Part shown: piece after piece, positions 25,727 to 33,502 of the stretch
Numbering within the stretch: the stretch's first letter is position 1
Layout: each line of letters starts with the position of its first letter
Assembly: GCF_002929555.1 (NCBI RefSeq)
Contig: NZ_PJJP01000036.1
Location: 62,001 to 126,000, forward strand
Length of the DNA: 64,000 bases
From: Cryobacterium sp. N22
Lineage (GTDB): Bacteria > Actinomycetota > Actinomycetes > Actinomycetales > Microbacteriaceae
Direction: 5' to 3'
The notes under the pieces: model-generated
Told to the model about the DNA's origin: nothing
What the model saw: the letters and a program-made list of their open reading frames with translations, nothing else
The model's database searches: none
Translations under genes and position numbers: made by a program

Positions 25727-26400
25727 GACGCGCCTCCGGCCAGCGCCGCCCTGGCCCGCTGCAGGGCACTGCCGATGCGGGCGTCGAGGTAGCCGTCGGG
25801 GAACTCGCTGACGGCGTCGCCGCGGGACAGGCTCGCATCCGCCACCAGGGTGACGCCCGCCCCGGCCACGGTAGCGGGATCGAGCGCGGCCAGGTCGTGC
25901 GGGTTCAGCCGCACGGTGTGACCGGGCGACCCCGCTGTCCCGTCGGCGTTGGTGCGCCCCAGCGCCGACCGCACCGCGGTCGCTTCGTCGGCGAGGGCGT
26001 GGCCGATGATCGCCTCGGCCAGGTCGATGGCGGCGGCGAGCAGGGTGTCTTCGACGTCGTGGAGCACGGGCACGGTGCGGGTCTCGAGCGCGCGGACCGC
26101 GGCGCTGAGCACGTCCAGCGTGCGGTCGCGCTGCTGGCCGGCCGCCCGCATCAGCTCGGCATGCTCGGCCTCGAGCCTGGCCACCCGCGCGTCGACGGCA
26201 GCCGCCGCCGCCCGCAGTCCCTCGGTGTATCCGGCGGCGTGGCCCCTGGCCTGCCACTGGCGCTCGAGCCTGGCGCGGTCGTCGCCCCGGCCGCCGCGCT
26301 CTCCGACATCGGCGACGGTGGGAAAGACCAGCGCCGAGAAGTCGCTGTCCGGCACCGCCGCTGCCTGACCGGACCGTGCCGCGCTAAACAACGAAGTCAT
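25723..26400 (-). CDS. fliH: Flagellar assembly protein FliH
   Basis: This is a 225-residue FliH/HrpE-type protein: an N-terminal region, a long helix from about residue 45 to 120 (GYTEGLRAAAAAVDARVARLEAEH) and a C-terminal vacuolar-ATPase-E-like domain (VRLNPHDLAALDP, ADASLSRGDAVSEFPDGYLDARI). It anchors and regulates FliI. FliH is weakly conserved in sequence, so position between fliG and fliI supports the call. It overlaps fliG by 17 bp. Confidence 0.9.
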   Translation of the reverse strand: MTSLFSAARSGQAAAVPDSDFSALVFPTVADVGERGGRGDDRARLERQWQARGHAAGYTEGLRAAAAAVDARVARLEAEHAELMRAAGQQRDRTLDVLSAAVRALETRTVPVLHDVEDTLLAAAIDLAEAIIGHALADEATAVRSALGRTNADGTAGSPGHTVRLNPHDLAALDPATVAGAGVTLVADASLSRGDAVSEFPDGYLDARIGSALQRARAALAGGAS

Positions 26401-27403
26401 CCTCGTCGGCGCGCTGCACGGTGATCGCGCCCTGCGCGGCCAGGTCGCGGATCGACCGCACGATGGTGGCGCGGGCTTCCTCCACCTGCGAGACCCGAAC
26501 CGGTCCGAGGCCGATGACCTCGTCGTTCAGGATCTCCCGGTTCCGTTCCGAGAGGTTGCGCTGGATGATGTCGACGACCAGCTCGGTGGACCCCTTCATG
26601 GCCACGGCCAGCACGGCGGCGTCGATGCCGCGCAGCACCAGCTGCACATCGCGGTTCTCCAGCTTGACGATGTCGGCGAAGGTGAGCATGCGCGAGCGCA
26701 CCTCTTCGGCGAGCACCGGGTCACGTTCCTCGAGCGCCTCGAGCAGCGCCCTTTCGGTGTTGATGTCGGCTCGGTTGATGATCTCCACCAGCGGTTGCAC
26801 GCCGCCGACGACCTCGGCGGAGTCCCGCGACGCGGCGACGGCCCCGATGCGTTTCTTGAGGATGTCGGTGACCACCCGCACGGCCTCCGGCGTGGCGGGC
26901 CCGGTGGAGGCGATGCACTGGGCGACATCGGTGCGCACCGGGCCGTCCAGCCCGGAGAGGATCGCGGAGGCGTGTTCCGGCCGCAGGTGGGCGAGCACCA
27001 GGGCGATGGTCTGCGGCAATTCGCCGTCGAGAAGAGCGAGCACCTGCATCGAGTCGACGGTGTCGAGGAACTCGAACGCCTTGCCGGCCATCGAGGTCGC
27101 CACCCGGCTCATCACGCCGGCCGCACGCTCGGCGCCGAAGGACTTCTCCAGCAGTCCGACCGCTACGGCGTGACCGCCGCGCGGGTTGCGGGCGCCGATG
27201 GTGGTGAGTTCGTGGAACTCGGCGACGGCGCTGTCCATGACCGACGCGTCGACCCGGCGCAACTGCACGATCTCGGCGATGATCTCGGCCGCCTCGACCT
27301 CGGAGAACTGTTTCATCACCTCGGACGCGCGTTGCTGGTCCATGGTCATCAGGACCACGGCCACCTTCTGGGTGCCGGTCAGGCCGGTCTTGGCGTCCAT
27401 CAT
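26384..27403 (-). CDS. fliG: Flagellar motor switch protein FliG
   Basis: This is a 339-residue rotor protein with three FliG domains. The N-domain (LTGTQKVAVVLMTMDQQRASEVMKQF) binds FliF. The middle domain (DTVDSMQVLALLDGELPQTIALVLAHLRPEHAS) carries the EHPQ-equivalent region. The C-domain (VLRGIDAAVLAVAMKGSTELVVDIIQRNLSERNREIL) holds the charged torque helix. Length is normal. It overlaps fliF by 4 bp. Confidence 0.96.
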   Translation of the reverse strand: MMDAKTGLTGTQKVAVVLMTMDQQRASEVMKQFSEVEAAEIIAEIVQLRRVDASVMDSAVAEFHELTTIGARNPRGGHAVAVGLLEKSFGAERAAGVMSRVATSMAGKAFEFLDTVDSMQVLALLDGELPQTIALVLAHLRPEHASAILSGLDGPVRTDVAQCIASTGPATPEAVRVVTDILKKRIGAVAASRDSAEVVGGVQPLVEIINRADINTERALLEALEERDPVLAEEVRSRMLTFADIVKLENRDVQLVLRGIDAAVLAVAMKGSTELVVDIIQRNLSERNREILNDEVIGLGPVRVSQVEEARATIVRSIRDLAAQGAITVQRADEDDFVV

Positions 27404-29019
27404 GCGGGCTGCCGATCGTCCATCAGACCGCGCAGCATCTCGGCCGCCATCTGCGGGTCACGCAGGGCGAGGGCGTCGATGTCGGCCACCCGCTGGTCGC
27501 CGCCGCCCGGCAGGGCGCCGGCTGGGCCGCCGCTGAGTGGGTACGCCTGGGTGGGCGGGTCGATGTGCAGCGGCGCCAACTGCGGCGGCAACGAGAACGG
27601 CACCGTCGGCGCATCCAGCGCTGACCGCGCCTGCACCAGGTCGCTCAACTCGATGGCCTGGCGGCTCTGCCGGCGTGAGCGCCGGGCATAGAGGATCAGT
27701 CCGAGCACAAAAGCGATCACGGTGCCGGCCACGATCAGCCCCACCTGCAGGATCCCGGCGTTGCGGGCGGCCTCTTCGGCCGCGGCGGCCTCGGCCAGCG
27801 CCGCAGCCGCGGCGTCGGCGCCGGCGGCGTTGAAGCTCACGACCTCCACGGTCACGGCGTCTCCCCTGGCCACGTCGATGCCGGCGGCGGAGGACACCAG
27901 GCTCGTCACGTCGGCCACGTTGAGGTCTTCGGCGACCGCGGCGTTCACCGCCACCGACACCGTCTGCCGGTTGATCTCACCTGCCGGCACCGTGCGCGTT
28001 TCGGTGACCTTGTTGATGGCGTTGTTGCGGGTGGTGTCCTCGCTGGTGAAGGTGCCGTCCGCCGTGGTTTCGGCCGGCACGGCGATGTTGTCGGGTCCGA
28101 GTACGCCGGCCGCGGCATCCCCGGCACCGGTGTACGACTCGGTCGTCACGGCCTCGTTGAGCGCCGGGGCGTTCTCGGGAACCGTGAACGACTCCTCCAC
28201 GACCTGGGCGCTCTGGTAGCTCATGTCAGCGGCGACCACGACCGTGGCGTTGCCGGGTCCCACGACCTTGTCGAGCATGGCCTGCACCGAACCGCGCACC
28301 CGCTCCTCGTAGTCGCTGGCCTGCTGGCCGGCCGACCCTGTGGCCCCGACGCCCACCGCGGAGAGCACGACGCCGGCCGCGTCGATGACCGCGACATCCG
28401 TGGGCTTCATGCCGTCGATGGAGGCGCTGGTGAGGTGCACGATGGCCTGCACCTGCTCGGCGTTCAGGGTGACGCCGTTCCGGGTACCCACGAAGACGGA
28501 TGCGGTGGGATCGTTGGTCTCCTCGGTGAACACCGTCGCCTCGGGGATCGCCAGCCGCACCGAAGCGGTCTGCACACCCTTCATGGCCTCGATGGTGGCG
28601 GCGAGTTCGCCCTCCAGGGCCCGCTTGTAGGTGACCGACTGCTGGAACTCGGAGGCGGTGACACCCATGGTGTCCAGCAGGGAGTAGCCGCCGGTGCTCG
28701 ACGTCGGCAGGCCGGCGGCGGCGGACTTGAGCCGCTGGTCGTAGACGTCGGCCTCCGGCACCAGGATGGTCGCTCCCCCGTCGCTCAACTCGTAGGCGAC
28801 ACCATCGGTGCGCAGCTGCTCCACGATGGTGTTGGCGTCGGAGCCGCTCAGACCCGAGTACAGCGGGGTGTACGCCGGTTGCGTGGCCCACATCGTGAGC
28901 GCGGCGGTGCCCAGGGCGAGCACGGCGACCCCGATGATGGCCATGGTGCGCTGGGCGACGGTGAACTCGCGGATGGCGTTGCCCAGGCGACGGAACACCG
29001 AGGTGATCTGAGCGGGCAT
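27400..29019 (-). CDS. fliF: Flagellar MS-ring protein FliF
   Basis: This is a 539-residue ring protein. The first membrane helix is near residues 24-44, then come the ring-building domains (YTPLYSGLSGSDANTIVEQL, EGELAATIEAMKGVQTASVRLAIPE), a variable extracytoplasmic region with many Thr/Glu, and the second membrane helix near residue 435 (VGLIVAGTVIAFVLGLILYAR). The cytoplasmic C-terminus, which binds FliG, ends LRDPQMAAEMLRGLMDD-like. Shares one base with fliE. Confidence 0.96.
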   Translation of the reverse strand: MPAQITSVFRRLGNAIREFTVAQRTMAIIGVAVLALGTAALTMWATQPAYTPLYSGLSGSDANTIVEQLRTDGVAYELSDGGATILVPEADVYDQRLKSAAAGLPTSSTGGYSLLDTMGVTASEFQQSVTYKRALEGELAATIEAMKGVQTASVRLAIPEATVFTEETNDPTASVFVGTRNGVTLNAEQVQAIVHLTSASIDGMKPTDVAVIDAAGVVLSAVGVGATGSAGQQASDYEERVRGSVQAMLDKVVGPGNATVVVAADMSYQSAQVVEESFTVPENAPALNEAVTTESYTGAGDAAAGVLGPDNIAVPAETTADGTFTSEDTTRNNAINKVTETRTVPAGEINRQTVSVAVNAAVAEDLNVADVTSLVSSAAGIDVARGDAVTVEVVSFNAAGADAAAAALAEAAAAEEAARNAGILQVGLIVAGTVIAFVLGLILYARRSRRQSRQAIELSDLVQARSALDAPTVPFSLPPQLAPLHIDPPTQAYPLSGGPAGALPGGGDQRVADIDALALRDPQMAAEMLRGLMDDRQPA

Positions 29020-29330
29020 CAGGCCTGCATTCTCATGATGTCGTTGAACGCCTCGACACCCTTGTTGCGCACGGCAGCGACGAGCTCAAGGGTGACCGCG
29101 GCGCGTGAGGACGCGATGGTGGCCGTGTGGATGTCGTCGAGATCGCCCGTGACGGCCTGGATGGCATAGCTGTTGGAGGTGGACTGCAGCTGCTGGAGGT
29201 TGTTCACGGCGCCGGTGAGGGCGCTGGCGAAGCCGGTGTCAGAGGATTCGGTGCCGCTGGTGGCCGTACTGGCGGGCAGGTACGACGTGGCGCTCACGGC
29301 GGGCGCGGAGCCGATGGCGGGGATGGTCAT
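29019..29330 (-). CDS. fliE: Flagellar MS-ring/rod junction protein FliE
   Basis: This is a 103-residue protein. The conserved half is C-terminal: LDDIHTATIASSRAAVTLELVAAVRNKGVEAFNDIMRMQA, the standard FliE end. The N-terminus is Ser/Ala-rich and variable. It links the MS ring to the proximal rod and is one of the first exported proteins. One-base overlaps (TGATG type) join it to flgC and fliF. Confidence 0.93.
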   Translation of the reverse strand: MTIPAIGSAPAVSATSYLPASTATSGTESSDTGFASALTGAVNNLQQLQSTSNSYAIQAVTGDLDDIHTATIASSRAAVTLELVAAVRNKGVEAFNDIMRMQA

Positions 29331-29722
29331 CAGTTACGTCCGATCTGCAGGGCGGCTTCGTAGGAGGTCTTGGCCCGGTCGATGACCGCGGCATTGGCCT
29401 GGTAGCCGCGCTGGGCCATGATCAGCTCGCCCATCTGTTCGGCCATGTCGATGTCGGGGCGGCGCACGTAGCCGTCGGCATCCGCGATGGGGTTGTCGGG
29501 TTCGTAGACCAACAGGCCCTCGGCGTCGCCCAACGCGGTGCCGGCCACGTAGGCCCCCGAGACGCCCTCACCCTCCTGGGCGACGATGTACCGGGCCTGG
29601 AAGGCATCCCCGGAGGTGGCGGTGGCGGTGTTGGCATTGGCGATGTTGTCGGCGACGGCGTCGAGCCACTTGCGGTGCAGCGTGAGACCGGTGCCGGCGA
29701 TGCCGAGAGCGTCGAGGCCCAT
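29330..29722 (-). CDS. flgC: Flagellar proximal rod protein FlgC
   Basis: This is a 130-residue rod protein. The N-terminus (LGIAGTGLTLHRKWLDAVADNIANANT) carries the bb_rod motif and the C-terminus (RRPDIDMAEQMGELIMAQRGYQANAAVIDRAKTSYEAALQIG) its partner. A NANT in place of the more usual NVNT is a minor variation. It overlaps flgB by one base. Confidence 0.95.
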   Translation of the reverse strand: MGLDALGIAGTGLTLHRKWLDAVADNIANANTATATSGDAFQARYIVAQEGEGVSGAYVAGTALGDAEGLLVYEPDNPIADADGYVRRPDIDMAEQMGELIMAQRGYQANAAVIDRAKTSYEAALQIGRN

Positions 29723-30063
29723 CAGCTGGTCCGGAGCGCTGCGCGCATGCTCGAGTCGGCGCCCGCCACGGCCTGGGCGGCGAACTGGTAGCGCAGCACG
29801 GTGTCGATGTTCGAGACCGTTTCGGTGTCGAGGTTCACGTTGTTGCCGTCGAGCCTGGTCGGCTCGAGCGAGCGTGCAGTGCTGGCCGCGGTGTGGCCGT
29901 CGCCGTCCCGCACCGATTGGGCGAGCGCATCCTCGAATGAGACCCGCTGGGCCTGGTAGCCGGGGGTGTTCACGTTCGCGATGTTGTTCGCGATGGTGCG
30001 CTGGCGCAGGGCCAGTCCGTCCAGGGCGCTGGTCAGCGCCGCGGTGGTCACGGATTCAATCAC
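29722..30063 (-). CDS. flgB: Flagellar proximal rod protein FlgB
   Basis: This is a 113-residue rod protein with the motif LRQRTIANNIANVNTPGYQ near residues 18-36 and the C-terminal VLRYQFAAQAVAGADSSMRAAL segment. I choose GTG 30063, which gives the usual spacing before the motif. A TTG at 30123 would add 20 residues with no family match and would start only about 10 nt after the predicted transcript start. The GTG has no clear ribosome site, but it overlaps the TGA of a 24-codon leader frame (30060-30134), which could supply ribosomes by coupling. First gene of an operon running to flgE. Confidence 0.9.
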   Translation of the reverse strand: MIESVTTAALTSALDGLALRQRTIANNIANVNTPGYQAQRVSFEDALAQSVRDGDGHTAASTARSLEPTRLDGNNVNLDTETVSNIDTVLRYQFAAQAVAGADSSMRAALRTS

Positions 30064-30134
30064 GCAGAGGCCCGATTCGTCGTCAATGTGCCGGACGGCC
30101 GATCCGTGGCCTGTGGTGAGCAATCCGTGCTCAT
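30060..30134 (-). CDS. Possible 24-codon leader peptide coupled to flgB
   Basis: ATG at 30134-30132 lies 6 nt after the -10 element of the flgB promoter, so a transcript starting there would begin at or just before this ATG. The frame encodes MSTDCSPQATDRPSGTLTTN plus four residues and ends in TGA at 30062-30060, overlapping the flgB GTG as GTGA. It has no Shine-Dalgarno sequence and could be read only as a leaderless message. It may be chance; the exact junction with flgB is why it is listed. Confidence 0.3.
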   Translation of the reverse strand: MSTDCSPQATDRPSGTLTTNRASA

Positions 30135-30140
30135 CCGTAG

Positions 30141-30168
30141 CTATCGGCCGTCGACGAGCGTGCGTTAG
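30141..30168 (-). promoter_or_regulatory. FliA-type promoter of the flgB-flgE operon
   Basis: On the minus strand CTAA (30168-30165), a 16-nt spacer and GCCGATAG (30148-30141) are identical in both boxes and in spacing to the promoters of fliC, fliM and flgN. Upstream lies the end of the fliT-like gene (30216). Confidence 0.83.
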
Positions 30169-30215
30169 GACGTTTCGGGATATTTGTCAGGGAATCTGTC
30201 AGAAAATCTGCCGGG

Positions 30216-30608
30216 TCAGCCCGCGATATCCAGATAGACCGGCTGGTCGGAGAGGTGGGTGGAGAGGATGGTGCGCACGGCGGCCAGGTGGGCGCCCGCG
30301 GAGCGGCGCGCATCCTCGATCTCGCGGATCAGTTCGAGCTGGCCGGTGAGCAGAACCCGCGCCCGTTCCTCGAGCTCGCGCGGGAGCTGGCCGATGTGTT
30401 CGGGGGCACGCCACTGCACCCCGGTAACGAGCTGGCCGCCTTGGGCGGAGAGCACGGCGTCCCTGGCACCGCTGCCCAGGCTGGTCTCCAGTTCGTCGAG
30501 TACCTGCAGCCATTCGGCGTTGCTGGTGCGCGGCTCCCCCGGCGCGGCGGCACCCGAACGGGTGCTGTGGGGCCGGGCACTGCTGGAGTGGACCTCAGGC
30601 GACTCCAC
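30216..30608 (-). CDS. Small flagellar protein after FliS, FliT-like position
   Basis: This is a 130-residue protein. After a Ser/Pro/Arg-rich N-terminus of about 35 residues the rest is helical: EWLQVLDELETSLGSGARDAVL, ELEERARVLLTGQLELIREIEDARRSAGAHLAAVRTILSTH. Size, helical character and position after fliS match the FliT-type filament-cap chaperone, but I see no diagnostic motif. GTG start at 30608 follows GGGGAGG, and the gene overlaps fliS by 14 bp. A longer open frame upstream is antisense-like sequence within fliS and is not used. Confidence 0.6.
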   Translation of the reverse strand: MESPEVHSSSARPHSTRSGAAAPGEPRTSNAEWLQVLDELETSLGSGARDAVLSAQGGQLVTGVQWRAPEHIGQLPRELEERARVLLTGQLELIREIEDARRSAGAHLAAVRTILSTHLSDQPVYLDIAG

Positions 30609-31089
30609 GGTAGCCCTCCCCGCTGGCGGCGGTCGGCGTCGCGGGCAACGCAGCGGCCGCTTCGTGCCAGGCCTGGCGCAGCGGCTCGAGCAAAACGATG
30701 CTCTCCCGGGTGCGGGCCACGTCACGGTGGATGTTCGCACCGATCAGAGCGTTCGAGACGTAGGTGTAGATGGCGAGAAGCCCGTCGGCTCCGTCCCACG
30801 CCGTGACGTTGAGCGAGGTGGTGAGTTCGTCGACGATGGCCTGCGCGTGCAGCAGGTTCTCGGAGGCGACCGGCCAGTTCTCGCCGTCCTGCGCCGCCTC
30901 CGCGCGGTCCAGGTCGAGCATCAGCCTGTCGTAGAGCATGGTGAGCAAGCGCACCGGCGTGGCCGACAGCACGGCCTCGCGGTTGAGCTGGGCGCGTTTG
31001 CCCTGTGCGGCGGCCAGCTGGGCCGCCGAAGGCTGGGCTGACTGCTGTGGCATCGAAAGCTGGTGGGGTGGGAACAGTGCGGTGGTCAT
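30595..31089 (-). CDS. fliS: Flagellin chaperone FliS
   Basis: This is a 164-residue protein. The core (LNREAVLSATPVRLLTMLYDRLMLDLDRAEAAQ) is the FliS signature, with helices continuing through LLHAQAIVDELTTSLN and YTYVSNALIGANIHRD. It binds the C-terminus of flagellin and prevents early polymerisation; in FliW-CsrA systems it also takes part in releasing FliW (family knowledge). A non-conserved Gln/Ala-rich N-terminus of 30 residues precedes the core. The start shares one base with the fliD stop. Confidence 0.92.
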   Translation of the reverse strand: MTTALFPPHQLSMPQQSAQPSAAQLAAAQGKRAQLNREAVLSATPVRLLTMLYDRLMLDLDRAEAAQDGENWPVASENLLHAQAIVDELTTSLNVTAWDGADGLLAIYTYVSNALIGANIHRDVARTRESIVLLEPLRQAWHEAAAALPATPTAASGEGYRGVA

Positions 31090-32417
31090 CAGCTGGAGCT
31101 CCCTGTGTAGGTATCGGGTAGTGAATTGATCTGCGACGTGAGCCAGGAGGACTGCGTCTTCAGCTCACCCAGCCTGGATTCCATGGCCGTGTAGACCCGT
31201 TCGAGCGAGCTGCGTTTGGCGGTGAGCCTCAGGTCCCAGTCGCTGATCTCCAGGCCCATCGTGCGCACCTGGGACTGCTGGCTGGTGATGGTGGTGGTGA
31301 GGGTGCCGTCGTATTTGTCCGATGCCGTCGCCGCGGCCGACGCGACCCGGCCGGAGATCTCCTGCACGGTTTTCATCACGCCGGCCGGGTCCTTGGCCAG
31401 GGCAGCGGCGAACTTCTCGGCGTCGAATTCCAGGGTGCCGCTCTTGGTGATGCTGATGCCGATCTCCGACGGGGAGCGCCCGTCCACGGGCATCGACGCG
31501 GCGGTGAGCAGGTTCTGGTTGACCGTGCGGATGGTGCCGTCGCCGGCGAAGAGCCCGGCGGTGGTGACGCTCTTACCTGTGGAGTCGGTCGTGGTCGACA
31601 CGGCCGACCGGTTGGTGATGACGGCGAAGATGTCGTTGAGGCTGCTGACGAGGCCGCCGGCGATCTCGGTGATGGCGGCGTCGTCCCTGGTCACGGTAAG
31701 CGTGACCGGTGTGGTGGAGACCGCTTGGACGGTCACATCCAGGCCGGGCAGCAGGTTGGTGAAGGTGTTGCTGCCCGAGGTGATCCTCTGTTCGGCTGTG
31801 GTGCCGGCCCACAGCGTGACCTGGGCATCCTGGGCGGCCTTGACCTGGGTGGTCGGAACCGTGCCGCCGGTGAGAGTGAATGACGCGGCGGCGCCGGGGG
31901 CGGCACTGCTGAACTGCACGCGGAAGCCGTCGGCGCCCACGGCGACCTTGGTGGCGGTGATGCCGAGGCCGGCCGCGTTGACGGCGCTGACGACGTCGTC
32001 AAGCGATGTGGAGGCCGGGGTGAGCACGGTGGCTTTTCCGGCCGCGTCGGTGAGGGTGAGGGTGGCGTCGGGCCAGGCGGTGAGAGGCCCGGTGACGGTG
32101 ACCTGGTTCTGCGCGAGCCGGCCGACGGTGATGTCGAGCACGCCGGCGGCGGCGCCGGTGCTCGTGGTGGCGGTGACCTGGCTGGAACTGCTGGTGGCGG
32201 TGTAGAGGTCGTAGCTGGCGGGTTTGGCGGCCTTGGTGGCGGCGTCGTTGAGGGCGGCGACCTGGGTGTTCAGGCCCTGCACGGCGGTGGTGTAGTTCTG
32301 GGCGGCGGAGACCTTGCCCTTGAGCAGGGTCTGCGGGATCGCTTCGACAGCGATGAGGTTGTTGATCAGGGTCGTGGTGTCCTGACCGCTGATCAGGCCA
32401 TCGATGGAGAGTCCCAT
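31089..32417 (-). CDS. fliD: Flagellar filament cap protein FliD
   Basis: This is a 442-residue cap protein. The N-terminus (SIDGLISGQDTTTLINNLIAVEAIPQTLLKGK) and the C-terminal coiled region (QQSQVRTMGLEISDWDLRLTAKRSSLERVYTAMESRLGELKTQSSWLTSQINSL) are typical of FliD. The middle Thr/Val-rich beta domains are variable. It lies 151 bp downstream of fliC. I found no FliA-type box in that gap, so it is probably read from the fliC promoter past a weak hairpin. Confidence 0.94.
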   Translation of the reverse strand: MGLSIDGLISGQDTTTLINNLIAVEAIPQTLLKGKVSAAQNYTTAVQGLNTQVAALNDAATKAAKPASYDLYTATSSSSQVTATTSTGAAAGVLDITVGRLAQNQVTVTGPLTAWPDATLTLTDAAGKATVLTPASTSLDDVVSAVNAAGLGITATKVAVGADGFRVQFSSAAPGAAASFTLTGGTVPTTQVKAAQDAQVTLWAGTTAEQRITSGSNTFTNLLPGLDVTVQAVSTTPVTLTVTRDDAAITEIAGGLVSSLNDIFAVITNRSAVSTTTDSTGKSVTTAGLFAGDGTIRTVNQNLLTAASMPVDGRSPSEIGISITKSGTLEFDAEKFAAALAKDPAGVMKTVQEISGRVASAAATASDKYDGTLTTTITSQQSQVRTMGLEISDWDLRLTAKRSSLERVYTAMESRLGELKTQSSWLTSQINSLPDTYTGSSS

Positions 32418-32533
32418 GGGCGCCGTGTCCGTTTCCGTTGTCTGCGGGTGTGCGAGTGGCCGGCGGCCCGCTCGGTCTGAGGTCCAGGTCAGATCGTGCG
32501 TGCCACCGGCCGATTCCCGGTCAGTCGACTCTG

Positions 32534-32547
32534 CGGCTTTTCAGCCG
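32534..32547 (-). terminator. Weak hairpin after fliC
   Basis: CGGCT/AGCCG (32534-32538 and 32543-32547) closes a GAAA-type tetraloop on the minus strand, 22 bp after the fliC stop. The stem is only 5 bp and there is no T-run, so it would at most attenuate transcription or protect the fliC mRNA end, giving more flagellin than FliD. Confidence 0.3.
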
Positions 32548-32568
32548 GTCGGTCGGTCAGTCCGTGAT

Positions 32569-33414
32569 TTAGCGCAGCAGCGAGAGAACGCCCTGGTTGG
32601 ACTGGTTCGCCTGCGCGAGCATGGCGGTACCGGCCTGCGACAGGATGCTGGAGCGGGTGTACTTGACCATTTCCTCGGCCATGTCGGTGTCGCGGATACG
32701 CGAACCGGCAGCGGTGAGGTTCTCCTTGGAGACGGCGAGGTTGCGGATGACGCTCTCGAACCGGTTCTGGCTCGCACCGAGTTCGGCGCGCGAGGTGGAC
32801 ACGGCAGCAATGTTCGTGTCCAGTGTCGCGATTGTGGTCAGGGCCGTCGCTGCGTCCTTGAACCCATCAGTTGCGGCCGTTCCAAGAACCTCAATGGCGG
32901 CGCCGATCAGAGAAACGTTCGTGAGCTTCACGTCGATCTGGTCCGCGGCGGCAACGCTGCCCGCTCCGACCTGGAAGGTGAGCGACGTCTTCACCCCGTC
33001 GAGGAGGTTGGTTCCGTTGAAGTTCGAGGACGCCCCGATTCGAGTAAGTTCCTTACCCAGCGCGAGGACCTCGGTCGAAATCGCCTCGCGCGACTTGACG
33101 TTGTTGGAGTCGTTACCGGCCTGAACGGCGAGGTCACGAACGCGCTGCAGAATGGTCTGCACCTCGTTCAAGGAACCTTCAGCGGTCTGGATGACCGAGA
33201 TGCCGTCCTGGGCGTTGCGGCTGGCGACCGTGAGGCCACCGACCTGCGACTTCAGGCCCTCGGAGATGGCCAGGCCGGCCGCGTCGTCCGCTGCGCGGTT
33301 GATGCGGAGGCCGCTGGAGAGGCGCTCGAGCGACTTGGCCATGTCGGTCTGGGTCGAAGCCAGGTTGCGGTAGGTGTTGTTCGCCGCGAGGTTGGTGTTG
33401 ATCTGCATACCCAT
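32569..33414 (-). CDS. fliC: Flagellin
   Basis: This is a 281-residue flagellin. The N-terminal D0/D1 region begins MQINTNLAANNTYRNL and contains SLERLSSGLRINRAADDAAGLAIS; the C-terminal region is AGSRIRDTDMAEEMVKYTRSSILSQAGTAMLAQANQ. The middle D2 region is short, so this is a small flagellin. The ATG at 33414 follows GGAGGAACACATC; translation from there gives MGMQIN. The leader carries a FliA promoter and two CsrA sites. It is the only flagellin gene in the window. Confidence 0.97.
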   Translation of the reverse strand: MGMQINTNLAANNTYRNLASTQTDMAKSLERLSSGLRINRAADDAAGLAISEGLKSQVGGLTVASRNAQDGISVIQTAEGSLNEVQTILQRVRDLAVQAGNDSNNVKSREAISTEVLALGKELTRIGASSNFNGTNLLDGVKTSLTFQVGAGSVAAADQIDVKLTNVSLIGAAIEVLGTAATDGFKDAATALTTIATLDTNIAAVSTSRAELGASQNRFESVIRNLAVSKENLTAAGSRIRDTDMAEEMVKYTRSSILSQAGTAMLAQANQSNQGVLSLLR

Positions 33415-33422
33415 GATGTGTT

Positions 33423-33462
33423 CCTCCGTGATTGGGTGGTGTTCGCCGGCCCATCCATGGGC
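33423..33462 (-). promoter_or_regulatory. Two CsrA-binding sites in the flagellin leader
   Basis: In the fliC mRNA leader CAUGGAUG (33459-33452) lies in the hairpin GCCCAUGGAUGGGC (33462-33449) with GGA in the loop. CACGGAGG (33430-33423) overlaps the Shine-Dalgarno sequence. Both fit the CsrA consensus CANGGANG without mismatch. The layout of one hairpin site plus one site on the ribosome site is that of the FliW-CsrA-controlled hag leader of Bacillus subtilis. csrA and fliW are both in this island. Confidence 0.72.
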
Positions 33463-33474
33463 TGACACTGTGAC

Positions 33475-33502
33475 CTATCGGCCCCACCCCGCGGCGCGTT
33501 AG
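33475..33502 (-). promoter_or_regulatory. FliA-type promoter of fliC, overlapping the fliA stop codon
   Basis: On the minus strand CTAA (33502-33499), a 16-nt spacer and GCCGATAG (33482-33475). The CTAA box contains the TAA stop codon of fliA (33501-33499), so the flagellin promoter begins inside the last codons of its own sigma gene. The predicted leader is about 50 nt. Confidence 0.85.
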
